7,330 nucleotides of DNA from an uncultured Sphingomonadales bacterium (GTDB lineage: Bacteria; Pseudomonadota; Alphaproteobacteria; Sphingomonadales; Sphingomonadaceae). The stretch is from the NCBI GenBank assembly GCA_903958285.1, contig CAJBSR010000204.1, forward strand, positions 1-7,330. The letters are read 5' to 3'. The translations under genes were made by a program, and so were the position numbers. The notes below the pieces were generated by a model. That model was not told the origin of the DNA and made no database searches. It worked only from the letters and a program-made list of their open reading frames with translations. Shown piece after piece: positions 1 through 6,122 of the stretch. Each line of letters opens with the position of its first letter. The stretch's first letter is position 1.

Positions 1-1215
1 CCCACCACGCTCCGCATCGGGAACGGATTTGAAAACGTCGTGGTCCACCAGCAGGATGAAGACGCCGCAATCGGCCAGCGCCTCGTCCAAATCGGCGAGG
101 ACAGCGCCGGTGCCGGCGAAGTCCATCGGCAGGCCATTGGCGTAGGGTTCCACGATTTGAATGCGAGGGCCGTATTTCTTGGCAAGGGCGGCGGCGACCT
201 TCACCGCCGGGCTTTCGCGGAAGTCATCGATATTGGGTTTGAAGGCGAGGCCGAACACCGCGATCTGGGCGGCGGGGGATGCATCAATCACCTCTGATGC
301 ACGGTCGATGACGAAATCGGTCTTCTTGTCATTCACTTCGCGCGCGGTGCGGATGAGCGGGGTTGTTTCCGGGTCGCCATGGACGAGGAACCAGGGGTCC
401 ACCGCGATGCAGTGGCCGCCGACGCCGGGTCCCGGCTGAAGGATGTTCACGCGCGGATGGCGGTTGGCGAGTTTGATGACATCCCACACGTCAATGCCCA
501 TGCGCTGAGCGACCATCGACAGTTCATTGGCGAAGGCGATGTTGACGTCACGGAAGCTGTTTTCGACGAGCTTCACCATCTCGGCGGCGCGCGCTGTGGT
601 CGTCACGCAGTCGCCGCGCACGAACTGGCGGTAGAACAGCATCGCTTTGCGCGCGCAGCGGGGCGTGATGCCGCCGATGCAGCGGTCATTGTTGACGAGT
701 TCGATCAGGATGCGGCCTGGAAGAACGCGTTCCGGGCAATATGCGACAAAGATGTCCGGGGTTTCAGTCGTCTGGCCCGGAATTTTAAGATCGGGGCGGA
801 GGCGCGCAAGCACCTCACACACCTGTTCGGTCGTGCCGACGGGTGAGGTGGATTCCAGGATGACAAGATTGCCGGCCTCCAGCACCGGCGCGATGGTTTC
901 AGCCGCCTGAAGGAGGTAGCTCACGTCCGGGCGTTCGCCCTCGCGCAAGGGGGTCGGCACGGCGATGACGAAGGTATCGGCAGCTTCGACTGTCAGCGAC
1001 GCACGCAGCGTCCCGCGCTGGACAACACCCTGCACCAACCCGTCGAGATCGACTTCCTCAATATGGATGCGGCCGGAATTGATGGTGTCGACGACGCTGG
1101 CGTTGACGTCGATGCCAAGCACCTTGCACCCTGATCGCGCAATCAACGCGGCGGTGGGCAGCCCGATATAACCGAGCCCGACAACAACAACCTTCTTTTC
1201 CACATCAACCGGCAT
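1..1215 (-). CDS. wecC: UDP-N-acetyl-D-mannosamine dehydrogenase (3' end cut by the window edge)
   Basis: Cytoplasmic NAD-dependent enzyme that oxidises UDP-ManNAc twice to UDP-ManNAcA, a precursor for surface polysaccharides. The frame is open for 405 codons to the left edge. The family is about 420 residues long, so roughly 15-25 C-terminal residues are missing. Seen in the translation: an N-terminal Rossmann motif VVVVGLGYIGLPTAA (residues 9-23), ESTSPVGTTE (121-130), YCPERVLPG (159-167), the central-domain lysine and asparagine in KLVENSFRDVN (215-225), the catalytic-cysteine motif PGPGVGGHCIAVDP (261-274, Cys269), and the C-terminal nucleotide-binding signature FGLAFKPNIDDFRESP (321-336). 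I chose ATG 1215 because AGGGTG lies seven bases upstream; GTG 1203 is a weaker alternative. The start lies inside the end of wecB (11-bp overlap), implying co-transcription and coupled translation. Other nucleotide-sugar dehydrogenases share these motifs, but the preceding wecB favours WecC. Confidence 0.93.
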   Translation of the reverse strand, partial: MPVDVEKKVVVVGLGYIGLPTAALIARSGCKVLGIDVNASVVDTINSGRIHIEEVDLDGLVQGVVQRGTLRASLTVEAADTFVIAVPTPLREGERPDVSYLLQAAETIAPVLEAGNLVILESTSPVGTTEQVCEVLARLRPDLKIPGQTTETPDIFVAYCPERVLPGRILIELVNNDRCIGGITPRCARKAMLFYRQFVRGDCVTTTARAAEMVKLVENSFRDVNIAFANELSMVAQRMGIDVWDVIKLANRHPRVNILQPGPGVGGHCIAVDPWFLVHGDPETTPLIRTAREVNDKKTDFVIDRASEVIDASPAAQIAVFGLAFKPNIDDFRESPAVKVAAALAKKYGPRIQIVEPYANGLPMDFAGTGAVLADLDEALADCGVFILLVDHDVFKSVPDAERGG

Positions 1216-2356
1216 CTGCAATCACCCTAGCAATACGCTGAGCCGCCTTGCCGTCGCCGAACGGATTGTGCGCGCGCGACATGGCGGAATAGGCTGCCTT
1301 GTCGTCCAAAAGGCTGAAGATTTCGTTAACGATCTGGGCAGGGTCCGTTCCGACAAGTCGGGCCGTGCCGGCCGCCACGCCTTCAGGCCGCTCGGTCGTT
1401 TCCCGCATGACAAGCACCGGCTTTCCAAGCGACGGCGCTTCTTCCTGCACGCCGCCGGAATCGGTCAACACCAGTTCACACATATCCAGCAGGCGGACGA
1501 AATGCGGATAATCAAGCGGGTCAATCATCGCGACATTGGAAAGGCCAGCCAGTTCGGCATCCATGACCGAGCGGACATTGGGGTTGGGATGCACGGGAAA
1601 GATGACGGCGACGTCTGGCCGAGCCGCAATCTGCGCGATGGCGCGGGCGATGTTGCGCATCCCCTCCCCGAAATTCTCCCGCCGGTGCGAGGTGACAGCG
1701 ACAATGCGGCGTCCGGCGAAGCGGGTCGCAAGATCATCGAGACCCGCCGCAATCTCCGGCCGCGCCTGCAGCTGCGCCTGCGTGGCGAGCAATGCGTCGA
1801 TCACGGTGTTGCCCGTCACATGAATGCGGGCGGGATCCACATTTTCGGCCATCAGCGCGTCAGCGGCGGCCTCGGTTGGCGCGAAATGCAAGTCGGCGAC
1901 AACGCCTGTCACCCGCCGGTTCACTTCCTCGGGCCAAGGCTGGTAGATATCGCCGCTCCGCAATCCCGCCTCGACATGGCCGACCGGGATCTTGCGGAAA
2001 TAGGCAGCGATCGTCCCTGCCATCGTCGTCAGCGTATCGCCATGGACGAGAATACGGTCGGGCTTTTCGCGGTCAAAGGTTTCGCCCAGCCCGGTGACAA
2101 GGCGCGCCAGCAGCGCATCCAGCGTCTGGTTTGGCTGCATCACGTCCAGATCAACGTCTGGAACGATCTGGGCGATATCAAGCACTTGGTCGAGCAGGTC
2201 GCGATGCTGCGCGGTCACACAGACACGCGCCTCAATGCCCGACTGCGCGCGCAGGGCGTGGACCACAGGAAACATCTTAATCGCCTCCGGACGGGTGCCA
2301 AAGACTGTCATGATCCGCTTGGTCGAATTGGCCGGACTAGTCATGAGTCCGGCCAT
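1205..2356 (-). CDS. wecB: UDP-N-acetylglucosamine 2-epimerase (non-hydrolysing)
   Basis: Cytoplasmic enzyme interconverting UDP-GlcNAc and UDP-ManNAc, which supplies the substrate of the following wecC. The 383-residue product is close to the family's usual 370-390. Seen: FGTRPEAIKMFP (19-30), VHGDTLTT with Asp107, GHVEAGLR with Glu129, WPEEVNR with Glu143, SHRRENFGEG with a conserved His224, and the UDP-binding segment DSGGVQEEAPSLGKP (299-313) followed by RETTERPEG. These match the Asp/Glu/Glu/His set known from the E. coli enzyme. The first strand (KRIMTVFG, 13-20) requires a start upstream of Met16, so ATG 2356 or ATG 2344 are the candidates. Neither has a good Shine-Dalgarno sequence. 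The start lies 12 bases after the aminotransferase stop, so translation probably depends on the upstream gene. The 3' end overlaps wecC by 11 bp. The role of the final polysaccharide (capsule, exopolysaccharide or O-antigen) cannot be told from here. Confidence 0.95.
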   Translation of the reverse strand: MAGLMTSPANSTKRIMTVFGTRPEAIKMFPVVHALRAQSGIEARVCVTAQHRDLLDQVLDIAQIVPDVDLDVMQPNQTLDALLARLVTGLGETFDREKPDRILVHGDTLTTMAGTIAAYFRKIPVGHVEAGLRSGDIYQPWPEEVNRRVTGVVADLHFAPTEAAADALMAENVDPARIHVTGNTVIDALLATQAQLQARPEIAAGLDDLATRFAGRRIVAVTSHRRENFGEGMRNIARAIAQIAARPDVAVIFPVHPNPNVRSVMDAELAGLSNVAMIDPLDYPHFVRLLDMCELVLTDSGGVQEEAPSLGKPVLVMRETTERPEGVAAGTARLVGTDPAQIVNEIFSLLDDKAAYSAMSRAHNPFGDGKAAQRIARVIADAG

Positions 2357-2368
2357 ATTCTGGTTGGG

Positions 2369-3742
2369 TTAAATTGCCGTCAACCGGGGCAGAGCGAGAT
2401 CGAGCGCCTTGCGGATGATCCCGATCATCTCATCAATCTGCGCATGGGAGATGATGAGCGGCGGGCACATGACGATGGTGTCGCGAATGCCGCGTACCAT
2501 CAGACCATTTTCGATGCACAAATCGCGCACCATGGGGCCAGCCGTGCCCTCTGCACCGCCAAAGCGCGCGCCGGTGGCTTTGTCCGCCACAATCTCGATA
2601 GCCCCCAGCAGACCGACCGAGCGGGTTTCCCCGACCAAGGGGTGGTCATTCAGCGTGACCAACATCTTTGCCAGATAAGGACCGGTATCATCACGGGTCC
2701 GCTCAACCAGATGCTCCCGCTCCATGATCTCAATATTGCGAAGCGCGACGGCCGCCGCCACAGGATGGCCCGAATAAGTGAAGCCATGGACGAAATCGCC
2801 GCCCGTTTTCAGCACGTCCACAATCTCTTTCGAGACGGCAACCGCGGAAATCGGCTGATATCCAGAGGAAAGCCCCTTCGCCATCGCGATCATGTCGGGC
2901 TTCACGCCCATGGTTTCATGGCCCCACATGTTACCGGTGCGGCCAAAGCCGCAAATGACTTCATCGCAGACGAGCAGGATGCCGTATTTGCGGACGATGC
3001 GTTCGACCTCGGGCCAGTAATTGGCGGGCGGGATGATGACGCCACCGGCGCCCTGGGCCGGTTCCCCGATAAAGGCCGCGACATTTTCGGGGCCGACTTC
3101 CAGGATTTTTTCCTCAATGGCCTTGGCACAAACCAGACCGAATTCTTCGGGCGTCATGTCGCGCCCTTCATTGTACCAATAAGGCTGTCGGACATGCTCC
3201 ACGCCGGGGACGGGCAGATCACCCTGTTCGTGCATGGCCTTCATGCCACCGAGGCTGACACCGGCGACCGTCGATCCGTGATAGGCATTCCAGCGTGAGA
3301 TGAAGACCTTGCGCTTCGGCTCTCCCTTCACCTGCCAATAGTGGCGGACCATGCGGAACACGGTGTCATTGGCCTCAGAGCCGGAAGCATTGAAGAACAC
3401 GTGCGGCAGGCGTCCTCCCGTGAGTGACGCGATCTTCGCAGCGAGCATAACTGTGGGCGGCGTCGCCGTTTTGAAGAAGGTGTTATAGAAAGGCAGCTCG
3501 CGCATCTGGTCTGCCGCGACGTCGGCGAGCTCATTCCGGCCGTAGCCGATGTTAACACACCACAGGCCCGCCATCCCATCGAGGATGCGGTTGCCGTCGC
3601 CATCATAAATGTAGCAGCCTTCCGCATGCGTGACGATGCGGCTGCCGCCCATGTCTTCGATGAGCTTGTAATCCTGCTGGGCCGGCAGATGGTGCGCGAC
3701 ATCCAGGCGCTTGAGTTCGGCGATATCGTAATTGCGGGGCAT
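2369..3742 (-). CDS. spuC: PLP-dependent class III aminotransferase, SpuC-like (putrescine or other amine:pyruvate)
   Basis: Fold type I transaminase of 457 residues, matching the length of Pseudomonas SpuC (about 456) and resembling it from recall along its whole length. SpuC moves an amino group from putrescine to pyruvate, giving 4-aminobutanal and alanine. Seen: DGMAGLWCVNIGYGR (54-68), phosphate-binding GSEAND (121-126), the WNAYHG cofactor-stacking motif (151-156), GEPAQGAGG (226-234), CDEVICGFGRTG with cofactor aspartate Asp260, the Schiff-base lysine in MAKGLSSGY (Lys289), and TYSGHP (322-327). I chose ATG 3742, which has AGGA eight bases upstream and begins MPRNYDIAEL, like the family. 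The in-frame extension to 3829 adds an arginine-rich stretch without homologous look. The neighbours are wecB 12 bp downstream and ald upstream across a 386-bp gap. Substrate choice within this family (putrescine, cadaverine, beta-alanine, taurine, aromatic amines) cannot be read from sequence; the gene symbol is by resemblance. Confidence 0.88.
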   Translation of the reverse strand: MPRNYDIAELKRLDVAHHLPAQQDYKLIEDMGGSRIVTHAEGCYIYDGDGNRILDGMAGLWCVNIGYGRNELADVAADQMRELPFYNTFFKTATPPTVMLAAKIASLTGGRLPHVFFNASGSEANDTVFRMVRHYWQVKGEPKRKVFISRWNAYHGSTVAGVSLGGMKAMHEQGDLPVPGVEHVRQPYWYNEGRDMTPEEFGLVCAKAIEEKILEVGPENVAAFIGEPAQGAGGVIIPPANYWPEVERIVRKYGILLVCDEVICGFGRTGNMWGHETMGVKPDMIAMAKGLSSGYQPISAVAVSKEIVDVLKTGGDFVHGFTYSGHPVAAAVALRNIEIMEREHLVERTRDDTGPYLAKMLVTLNDHPLVGETRSVGLLGAIEIVADKATGARFGGAEGTAGPMVRDLCIENGLMVRGIRDTIVMCPPLIISHAQIDEMIGIIRKALDLALPRLTAI

Positions 3743-4128
3743 GGAGTTTATCCTGCTGATGAATGGAATCGAAAAATAACGTGCAGCGCTCGGGCGCGCG
3801 CCGTCACGGCGAAAAGCCGATTCTCGCAAGATAACGATCGATCCGTTCTATCATAGGATGAGACTAAGCCGACTATGGCTGGGGAGCAAGATTTGGTTCG
3901 CGCAGAAGCCCAAAGGGACGCAAAGGTCGTAAACGGGGTTCAGGGTGAGCGGGGTATAAGCCCCGCCCCCTTATTCGTCATCCTGAACTTGTTTCGGGAT
4001 AACCGGGTCGCGTTGCTGGTCGGCTAACGTATCTGCGGCCCCTAGCTGTTATCCTGAAACAAGTTCAGGATGACGAGGGAGTAAGCGTCAAACTTTGCCT
4101 CAACGCCCTCCGCGGCTCTGCGCGCCCT
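3743..4128. other. 386-bp intergenic region between ald and the aminotransferase gene
   Basis: I see no convincing gene here; short open frames lack a start with a ribosome site or family resemblance. It holds the large inverted repeat at 3975-4076 and a smaller perfect 6-bp stem (GCGGGG 3949-3954 with CCCCGC 3961-3966, six-base loop) without a following T-run. Near the aminotransferase gene it holds a palindromic GATCGATC (3836-3843) flanked by AAC and CGTT. A possible minus-strand -10 box TATGAT lies at 3855-3850, without a recognisable -35 box. The promoter of the aminotransferase-wecBC operon is expected in the 3743-3900 part, because its ribosome site is at about 3751-3754. No strong rho-independent terminator for ald is seen apart from the repeat hairpins. 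Confidence 0.6.
3975..4076. repeat. Paired REP-like palindromes forming a 29-bp inverted repeat (REPIN/BIME-like)
   Basis: The arms 3975-4003 and 4048-4076 are reverse complements at 28 of 29 positions. The single exception is G3996 against T4055, which would still pair as G-U in plus-strand RNA. A 44-base spacer separates them. Each arm is itself a small hairpin: an 8-bp stem 3980-3987 with 3993-4000 (loop CTTGT) and 4051-4058 with 4064-4071 (loop ACAAG). Two REP hairpins in inverted orientation are the known architecture of REPINs and BIMEs. It sits between two co-oriented genes, just after the ald 3' end, where such elements often act in transcript termination or 3'-end stability. The link to sphingomonad genome repeats is from memory, not from a search. 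Confidence 0.8.
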
Positions 4129-5226
4129 CTACCCCTCAAACGGCAGATCGAGCGCCTCTGCCACAGCCCTGTGACGGATCTTGCCACCCGACACATTCAG
4201 GCCGGCGGCCAGATGCGGATCTGCTGCCATTGCAGCTTCCGCCCCCAAATTGGCCAGCTTCAGCGCGAACGGCAGTGTCGCGTTGTTGAGCGCAAAGGCG
4301 GACGTGCGGGCAACGGCGCCCGGCATGTTGGCCACGCAATAATGGATGATGCCTTCTTCCACATAGACAGGGTCGGCATGCGTGGTCGGGCGGCTCGTTT
4401 CAAAGCAGCCGCCCTGGTCGATGGCGATGTCGACCAGCACAGCGCCGCGTTTCATTGTCTTGAGCATCTCACGCGTCACCAGCTTGGGTGCTGCAGCCCC
4501 CGGCACGAGGACGGCACCAATCACGAGGTGTGCGTTTGCCACAGCGGCGGCAATCTCAGCCTTAGAGGCGTAAGCCGTCTTGATCGAGTTGCCGAAATGC
4601 GTGTCGAGTTCCGCCAGCCGGTCATTGCTGATGTCGTAAATCGTCACGTCGGCGCGCAGGCCCACGGCCATTTGCGCCGCGTTGAGACCGGACACGCCAC
4701 CACCGAGGATCGCGACACGCGCGGGTGCCACGCCCGGCACACCGCCGAGCAGGATACCGCGGCCGCCCTGTTCCTTTTCCAGATAATGCGCGCCGACCTG
4801 CACTGACATGCGGCCCGCGACTTCTGACATGGGCTTCAAGAGCGGGAGAGAGCGGTTGTGGGAAGTTACGGTTTCATAAGCAATGCACGTCGCGCCAGAC
4901 GCCATGAGTCCCAAAGCCTGCGGCTTATCCGCGGCGAGGTGCAGATAGGTGAACAGCGTGTGCCGCGCCTCCAGCAACGCGATTTCCTGCGGCTGTGGTT
5001 CCTTGACCTTCACAATCATGTCAGCCGCCGCGAATACCTCAGCGGCAGTGCCGTGCGTCTTCGCCCCGACGGCGGTGTAGGCGCTGTCGTCAAAATCAAT
5101 GCCGAGCCCGGCCCCGGTTTCCACGAACACCTCATGACCGGCGGCCACCAATTCGGCGACCGAGGGCGGCGTCAGCCCCACGCGATATTCGTGGACTTTG
5201 ATCTCTTTGGGGACACCGATTTTCAT
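4129..5226 (-). CDS. ald: Alanine dehydrogenase
   Basis: Cytoplasmic NAD-dependent enzyme catalysing L-alanine + NAD+ + water to pyruvate + ammonium + NADH, usually for alanine catabolism. The product is 365 residues, close to the usual 371. Seen: MKIGVPKEIKVHEYRVGLTP with substrate Arg15, KVKEP with Lys75, YLHLA with His96, the Rossmann motif AILGGGVSGLNAA (172-184) with the ribose-binding acidic end of its second strand in YDIS (197-200), and VDIAIDQGGCFETS with Asp270, matching the catalytic residues known for the mycobacterial enzyme. NAD(P) transhydrogenase alpha subunits share the fold, but the family-specific N-terminus and C-terminal HYCVANMPGAV favour Ald. I chose ATG 5226: GAGGAG stands six bases upstream and the product starts exactly as in the family; the frame could extend to 5289 but would run through the promoter. 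It diverges from an Lrp/AsnC-type gene, the classical arrangement for ald control. Confidence 0.96.
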   Translation of the reverse strand: MKIGVPKEIKVHEYRVGLTPPSVAELVAAGHEVFVETGAGLGIDFDDSAYTAVGAKTHGTAAEVFAAADMIVKVKEPQPQEIALLEARHTLFTYLHLAADKPQALGLMASGATCIAYETVTSHNRSLPLLKPMSEVAGRMSVQVGAHYLEKEQGGRGILLGGVPGVAPARVAILGGGVSGLNAAQMAVGLRADVTIYDISNDRLAELDTHFGNSIKTAYASKAEIAAAVANAHLVIGAVLVPGAAAPKLVTREMLKTMKRGAVLVDIAIDQGGCFETSRPTTHADPVYVEEGIIHYCVANMPGAVARTSAFALNNATLPFALKLANLGAEAAMAADPHLAAGLNVSGGKIRHRAVAEALDLPFEG

Positions 5227-5255
5227 GACGCGCTCCTCATGGCTTGATTGGGAGC

Positions 5256-5261
5256 AATATA
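5256..5261 (-). promoter_or_regulatory. Candidate -10 box of the ald promoter
   Basis: Read on the minus strand this is TATATT, a 5-of-6 match to TATAAT. It would place transcription start near 5249 and give a leader of about 23 bases that includes the strong GAGGAG ribosome site of ald. No good -35 box is present 16-18 bases upstream (AACAAT or similar), which would fit a promoter needing an activator. This is inference from motif position only. Confidence 0.4.
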
Positions 5262-5281
5262 GGGGATCAGGCTCAGGAATT

Positions 5282-5300
5282 GTTTGCAATTTTTTGCAAC
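5282..5300. promoter_or_regulatory. Candidate operator of the Lrp/AsnC-type regulator (ald/lrp intergenic palindrome)
   Basis: The 19-base element reads GTTTGCAAT then TTTTTGCAAC. It holds two self-complementary TTGCAA hexamers at 5284-5289 and 5294-5299, exactly 10 bp apart, and as a whole forms an imperfect palindrome (GTTtGCAA against TTGCAAC) with a T-rich centre. Lrp/AsnC proteins typically bind imperfect palindromes with an A/T-rich centre, and their genes often sit divergent from the target. The centre is about 42 bases upstream of the ald start predicted from the -10 box at 5261-5256, a usual activator position. A second short palindrome, TTGATCAA (5323-5330), lies nearer the regulator gene and could be an additional or autoregulatory site. 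Confidence 0.45.
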
Positions 5301-5349
5301 ATACGCATCATGACGACAAGATTTGATCAAGTAAGTTAGATATGAAACA

Positions 5350-5826
5350 ATGAACATGCAGATGGATGCGATTGATCGGAAAATTCTTGCAGAACTCGCC
5401 TCAGATTCGGCCCAGACGAGTGAACGATTGGGCGAGCGGGTCGGCCTGTCGCCTTCGGCCACGCACCGTCGCGTCCGGCATCTGGAGGAAACAGGCCTGA
5501 TTGCAGGATATGGAGCGCGCCTGTCGCGTGCCGCGCGGGGCAACCCAGCCACCGTCTATGTCGCTGTTACCTTGGTTGACCAAAGGCGGGAAACGATGGA
5601 GCGATTTGAAGCTGCCATCACCCGTGAGCCACTCGTGGCCGAAGCGCACCTGATGAGCGGCGAATATGATTATCTGCTCAAGGCCGAAATCCCGCAGACC
5701 GACAGCTTTGAACGCGTCCATAGGGAAGTGCTGGCGGCGCTACCTGGCGTCCACCGGCTGGTCACGCATTTCAGCATCCGCAGCGTGATTGACGGCGGGC
5801 CAAACGCCCTGCCGCGTCAGCGTTAA
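5350..5826 (+). CDS. Lrp/AsnC family transcriptional regulator, probable ald regulator
   Basis: A 158-residue DNA-binding protein with the two-domain Lrp/AsnC layout. Residues 6-55 form the winged helix-turn-helix, beginning DAIDRKILAELASDS and including the recognition-helix segment LSPSATHRRVRHLEE (33-47) and TGLIAGYGARLS. Residues 68-146 form the RAM effector and oligomerisation domain, with AHLMSGEYDYLLKAEI (99-114) carrying the typical glycine/aspartate loop where amino acids bind. The length matches the family (150-170). It is divergent from ald, as in known AldR-type systems, so alanine or a related amino acid is the likely effector; this is inference. ATG codons at 5350, 5356 and 5362 are all in frame, and none has a clear Shine-Dalgarno sequence. 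The stop overlaps the stop of the convergent small gene. It could instead be a more global Lrp-like regulator. Confidence 0.92.
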   Translation: MNMQMDAIDRKILAELASDSAQTSERLGERVGLSPSATHRRVRHLEETGLIAGYGARLSRAARGNPATVYVAVTLVDQRRETMERFEAAITREPLVAEAHLMSGEYDYLLKAEIPQTDSFERVHREVLAALPGVHRLVTHFSIRSVIDGGPNALPRQR

Positions 5827-5987
5827 GGTTTGTATTCTTCCCATTTACGGGTCATCGCCCGCCGGACGGGGGCCCCACAGTTAACGCAGACCGACACCCA
5901 GCCCTTGTCATCCTGATAGGCTTTTGACCGATCCCGATCATGAACACCACGCGTGCAATTGAAGACGCGCGCCACCAACTTCTTCAT
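5823..5987 (-). CDS. Small cysteine/histidine protein, possible zinc ribbon, function unknown
   Basis: A 54-residue, strongly basic protein beginning MKKLVARVFN. It contains Cys11-x4-His16 and, 17 residues later, Cys34-x2-Cys37 in SVCVNCGAPVRR, then a C-terminal KWEEYKP. One Cys/His pair plus a CxxCG knuckle is the usual pattern of small zinc-ribbon or treble-clef proteins, so I infer one bound zinc. I recall similar short C-x4-H...CxxCG proteins in sphingomonads, but I do not recognise a named family. The start is uncertain. ATG 5987 precedes the basic N-terminus and has a purine-rich AGAAAGAGA upstream; in-frame ATGs at 6005 and 6008 and GTG 6026 would add up to 13 residues. It has no signal peptide or membrane segment. 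The stop codon overlaps the convergent regulator's stop by four bases. A weak TAGAAT box lies upstream. Confidence 0.6.
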   Translation of the reverse strand: MKKLVARVFNCTRGVHDRDRSKAYQDDKGWVSVCVNCGAPVRRAMTRKWEEYKP

Positions 5988-6032
5988 GTCTCTTTCTACC
6001 CCCATCATCAGCGCATGAGACTGCACGCTTAT

Positions 6033-6038
6033 ATTCTA
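6033..6038 (-). promoter_or_regulatory. Possible -10 box for the small cysteine/histidine gene
   Basis: The minus strand reads TAGAAT, matching TATAAT at five of six bases, about 45 bases before ATG 5987. It predicts a start near 6026, leaving a leader of about 39 bases. There is no recognisable -35 box at 17 bp spacing. The surrounding 135-bp gap up to the kinase stop shows no other gene and no clear terminator for the kinase. Confidence 0.25.
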
Positions 6039-6122
6039 AGACGCTAAACCTTGTTTATCTGGCCTGCGCCGTTTTTTATGAGCCAAAGCGCGCCATTTCG
6101 GCGGCAGGTGGATCGTCCGATG

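Noticed and set aside
379..846. Plus-strand open frame of 155 codons within wecC
   Set aside because: The minus-strand frame is a motif-complete WecC with its catalytic cysteine region, so this one is a shadow.
1268..3298. Long plus-strand open frame of 676 codons opposite wecB and the aminotransferase gene
   Set aside because: It spans two well-recognised genes and the gap between them on the other strand, shows no family motif, and is the usual antisense shadow of G+C-rich coding sequence.
3743..3829. 29-residue N-terminal extension of the aminotransferase
   Set aside because: ATG 3742 has a well-spaced AGGA and begins where SpuC-like proteins begin; the extension is arginine-rich and runs into the likely promoter region.
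3833..3847. AAC-GATCGATC-CGTT near-palindrome upstream of the aminotransferase gene as an operator
   Set aside because: Its core is a short self-complementary GATCGATC that can arise by chance, and no regulator or second copy in the window supports it.
3949..3966. GCGGGG/CCCCGC hairpin as a rho-independent terminator
   Set aside because: The stem is only 6 bp and no T-run follows it on either strand, so I mention it only as part of the intergenic region.
5227..5289. 21-residue N-terminal extension of Ald
   Set aside because: The family start MKIGVPKEIK coincides with ATG 5226, which has an excellent ribosome site; the extension would cover the predicted promoter and operator.
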